64,000 nucleotides of DNA, taken from Elysia crispata (taxonomy: Eukaryota > Mollusca > Gastropoda > Plakobranchidae). The DNA lies in assembly GCA_033675545.1 (NCBI GenBank), contig JAWDGP010004990.1:124001-188000 (forward strand). The letters run 5' to 3'. Position numbers and translations under genes: made by a program. Shown in pieces: positions 63,734 through 64,000 of the stretch (positions are counted from its first letter, which is position 1; the number at the start of each line of letters is the position of its first letter). The notes below the pieces were generated by a model. It searched no databases. It saw nothing but the letters and a program-made list of their open reading frames with translations, and was not told the DNA's origin.

Positions 63734-64000
63734 AGAGAGAGACAGAGAGAGAGAGAGAGAGAATCGTCGAAATTTTTTGATTTGATTCAGAGCGAAAATA
63801 GAATGTACTTCAGGTCTCCTTAAAAAATAAAGAATCTTTATGGAGCTAGCCGTTATGGCATACCTTACCCCTTTTATTATTTCTCAAATTACAATGAATT
63901 ATAGTCCTGATAAGGTCAGAGTCATTACAGCAAAATACTTGCAAGCATGAAAGTAGTTCGTTGAGAATAAAGAAATTAGAAACAAAAAAAAAACAAGAAT
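63572..64000 (-). other. leader and upstream region of the antisense gene
   Basis: Holds the 5' leader and presumably the promoter. No TATA box or initiator can be named with confidence. A G-run and GA microsatellite lie about 90-190 nt upstream of the ATG. Confidence 0.4.
63662..63762. repeat. G-run and GA microsatellite upstream of the antisense gene
   Basis: G-rich run (63662-63692) followed by imperfect (GA)n to 63762. Confidence 0.93.

Overview
The window is eukaryotic, AT-rich and dominated by introns and simple-sequence DNA. Two protein-coding loci can be supported. The short coding exons with GT/AG borders, the very many long microsatellites (CT/GA, CTGT, AAT/ATT, AT), the tRNA-headed retroposon traces and the animal-type kinesin-4 sequence point to an invertebrate metazoan. 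A lophotrochozoan, most likely a gastropod mollusc, is my inference; no marker in the window fixes the species.

Plus strand, 6.56-57.98 kb: a KIF21-type kinesin-4 gene in at least 29 exons whose phases all chain correctly (3,996 nt, about 1,330 codons). It runs from the first motor strand (IRPQ) through the P-loop, switch I, switch II, neck, coiled coils, an acidic block and the regulatory coiled coil into the Ser/Pro-rich linker that precedes the WD40 domain in KIF21A/B. The starting exon and the C-terminal WD40 exons are not in the window. The 5' half of the locus consists of two large introns (8.0 and 12.4 kb) crowded with microsatellites; the 3' half has compact exons and several candidate cassette or microexons.

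Minus strand, 63.57-60.68 kb: a complete three-exon gene for a 666-residue, basic, largely disordered protein that I do not recognise. It has a short N-terminal heptad region, an acidic run, a KKKKVQF segment that fits the PP1-docking RVxF pattern, and a weak IQ-like segment near the C-terminus. Because the last KIF21 exon seen still has an open splice donor and no WD40 exon follows, this gene probably lies nested and antisense inside a KIF21 intron of more than 6 kb.

The first 6.5 kb and the large introns hold a 37-bp minisatellite of about 850 bp with a tRNA-like head, a tRNA-derived SINE trace, a 53-bp tandem array that copies a KIF21 splice donor about nine times, compound trinucleotide arrays with a symmetric layout, and an apparently non-repetitive island with a perfect RFX X-box. 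I found no convincing functional tRNA, rRNA, CRISPR array or intact transposon.
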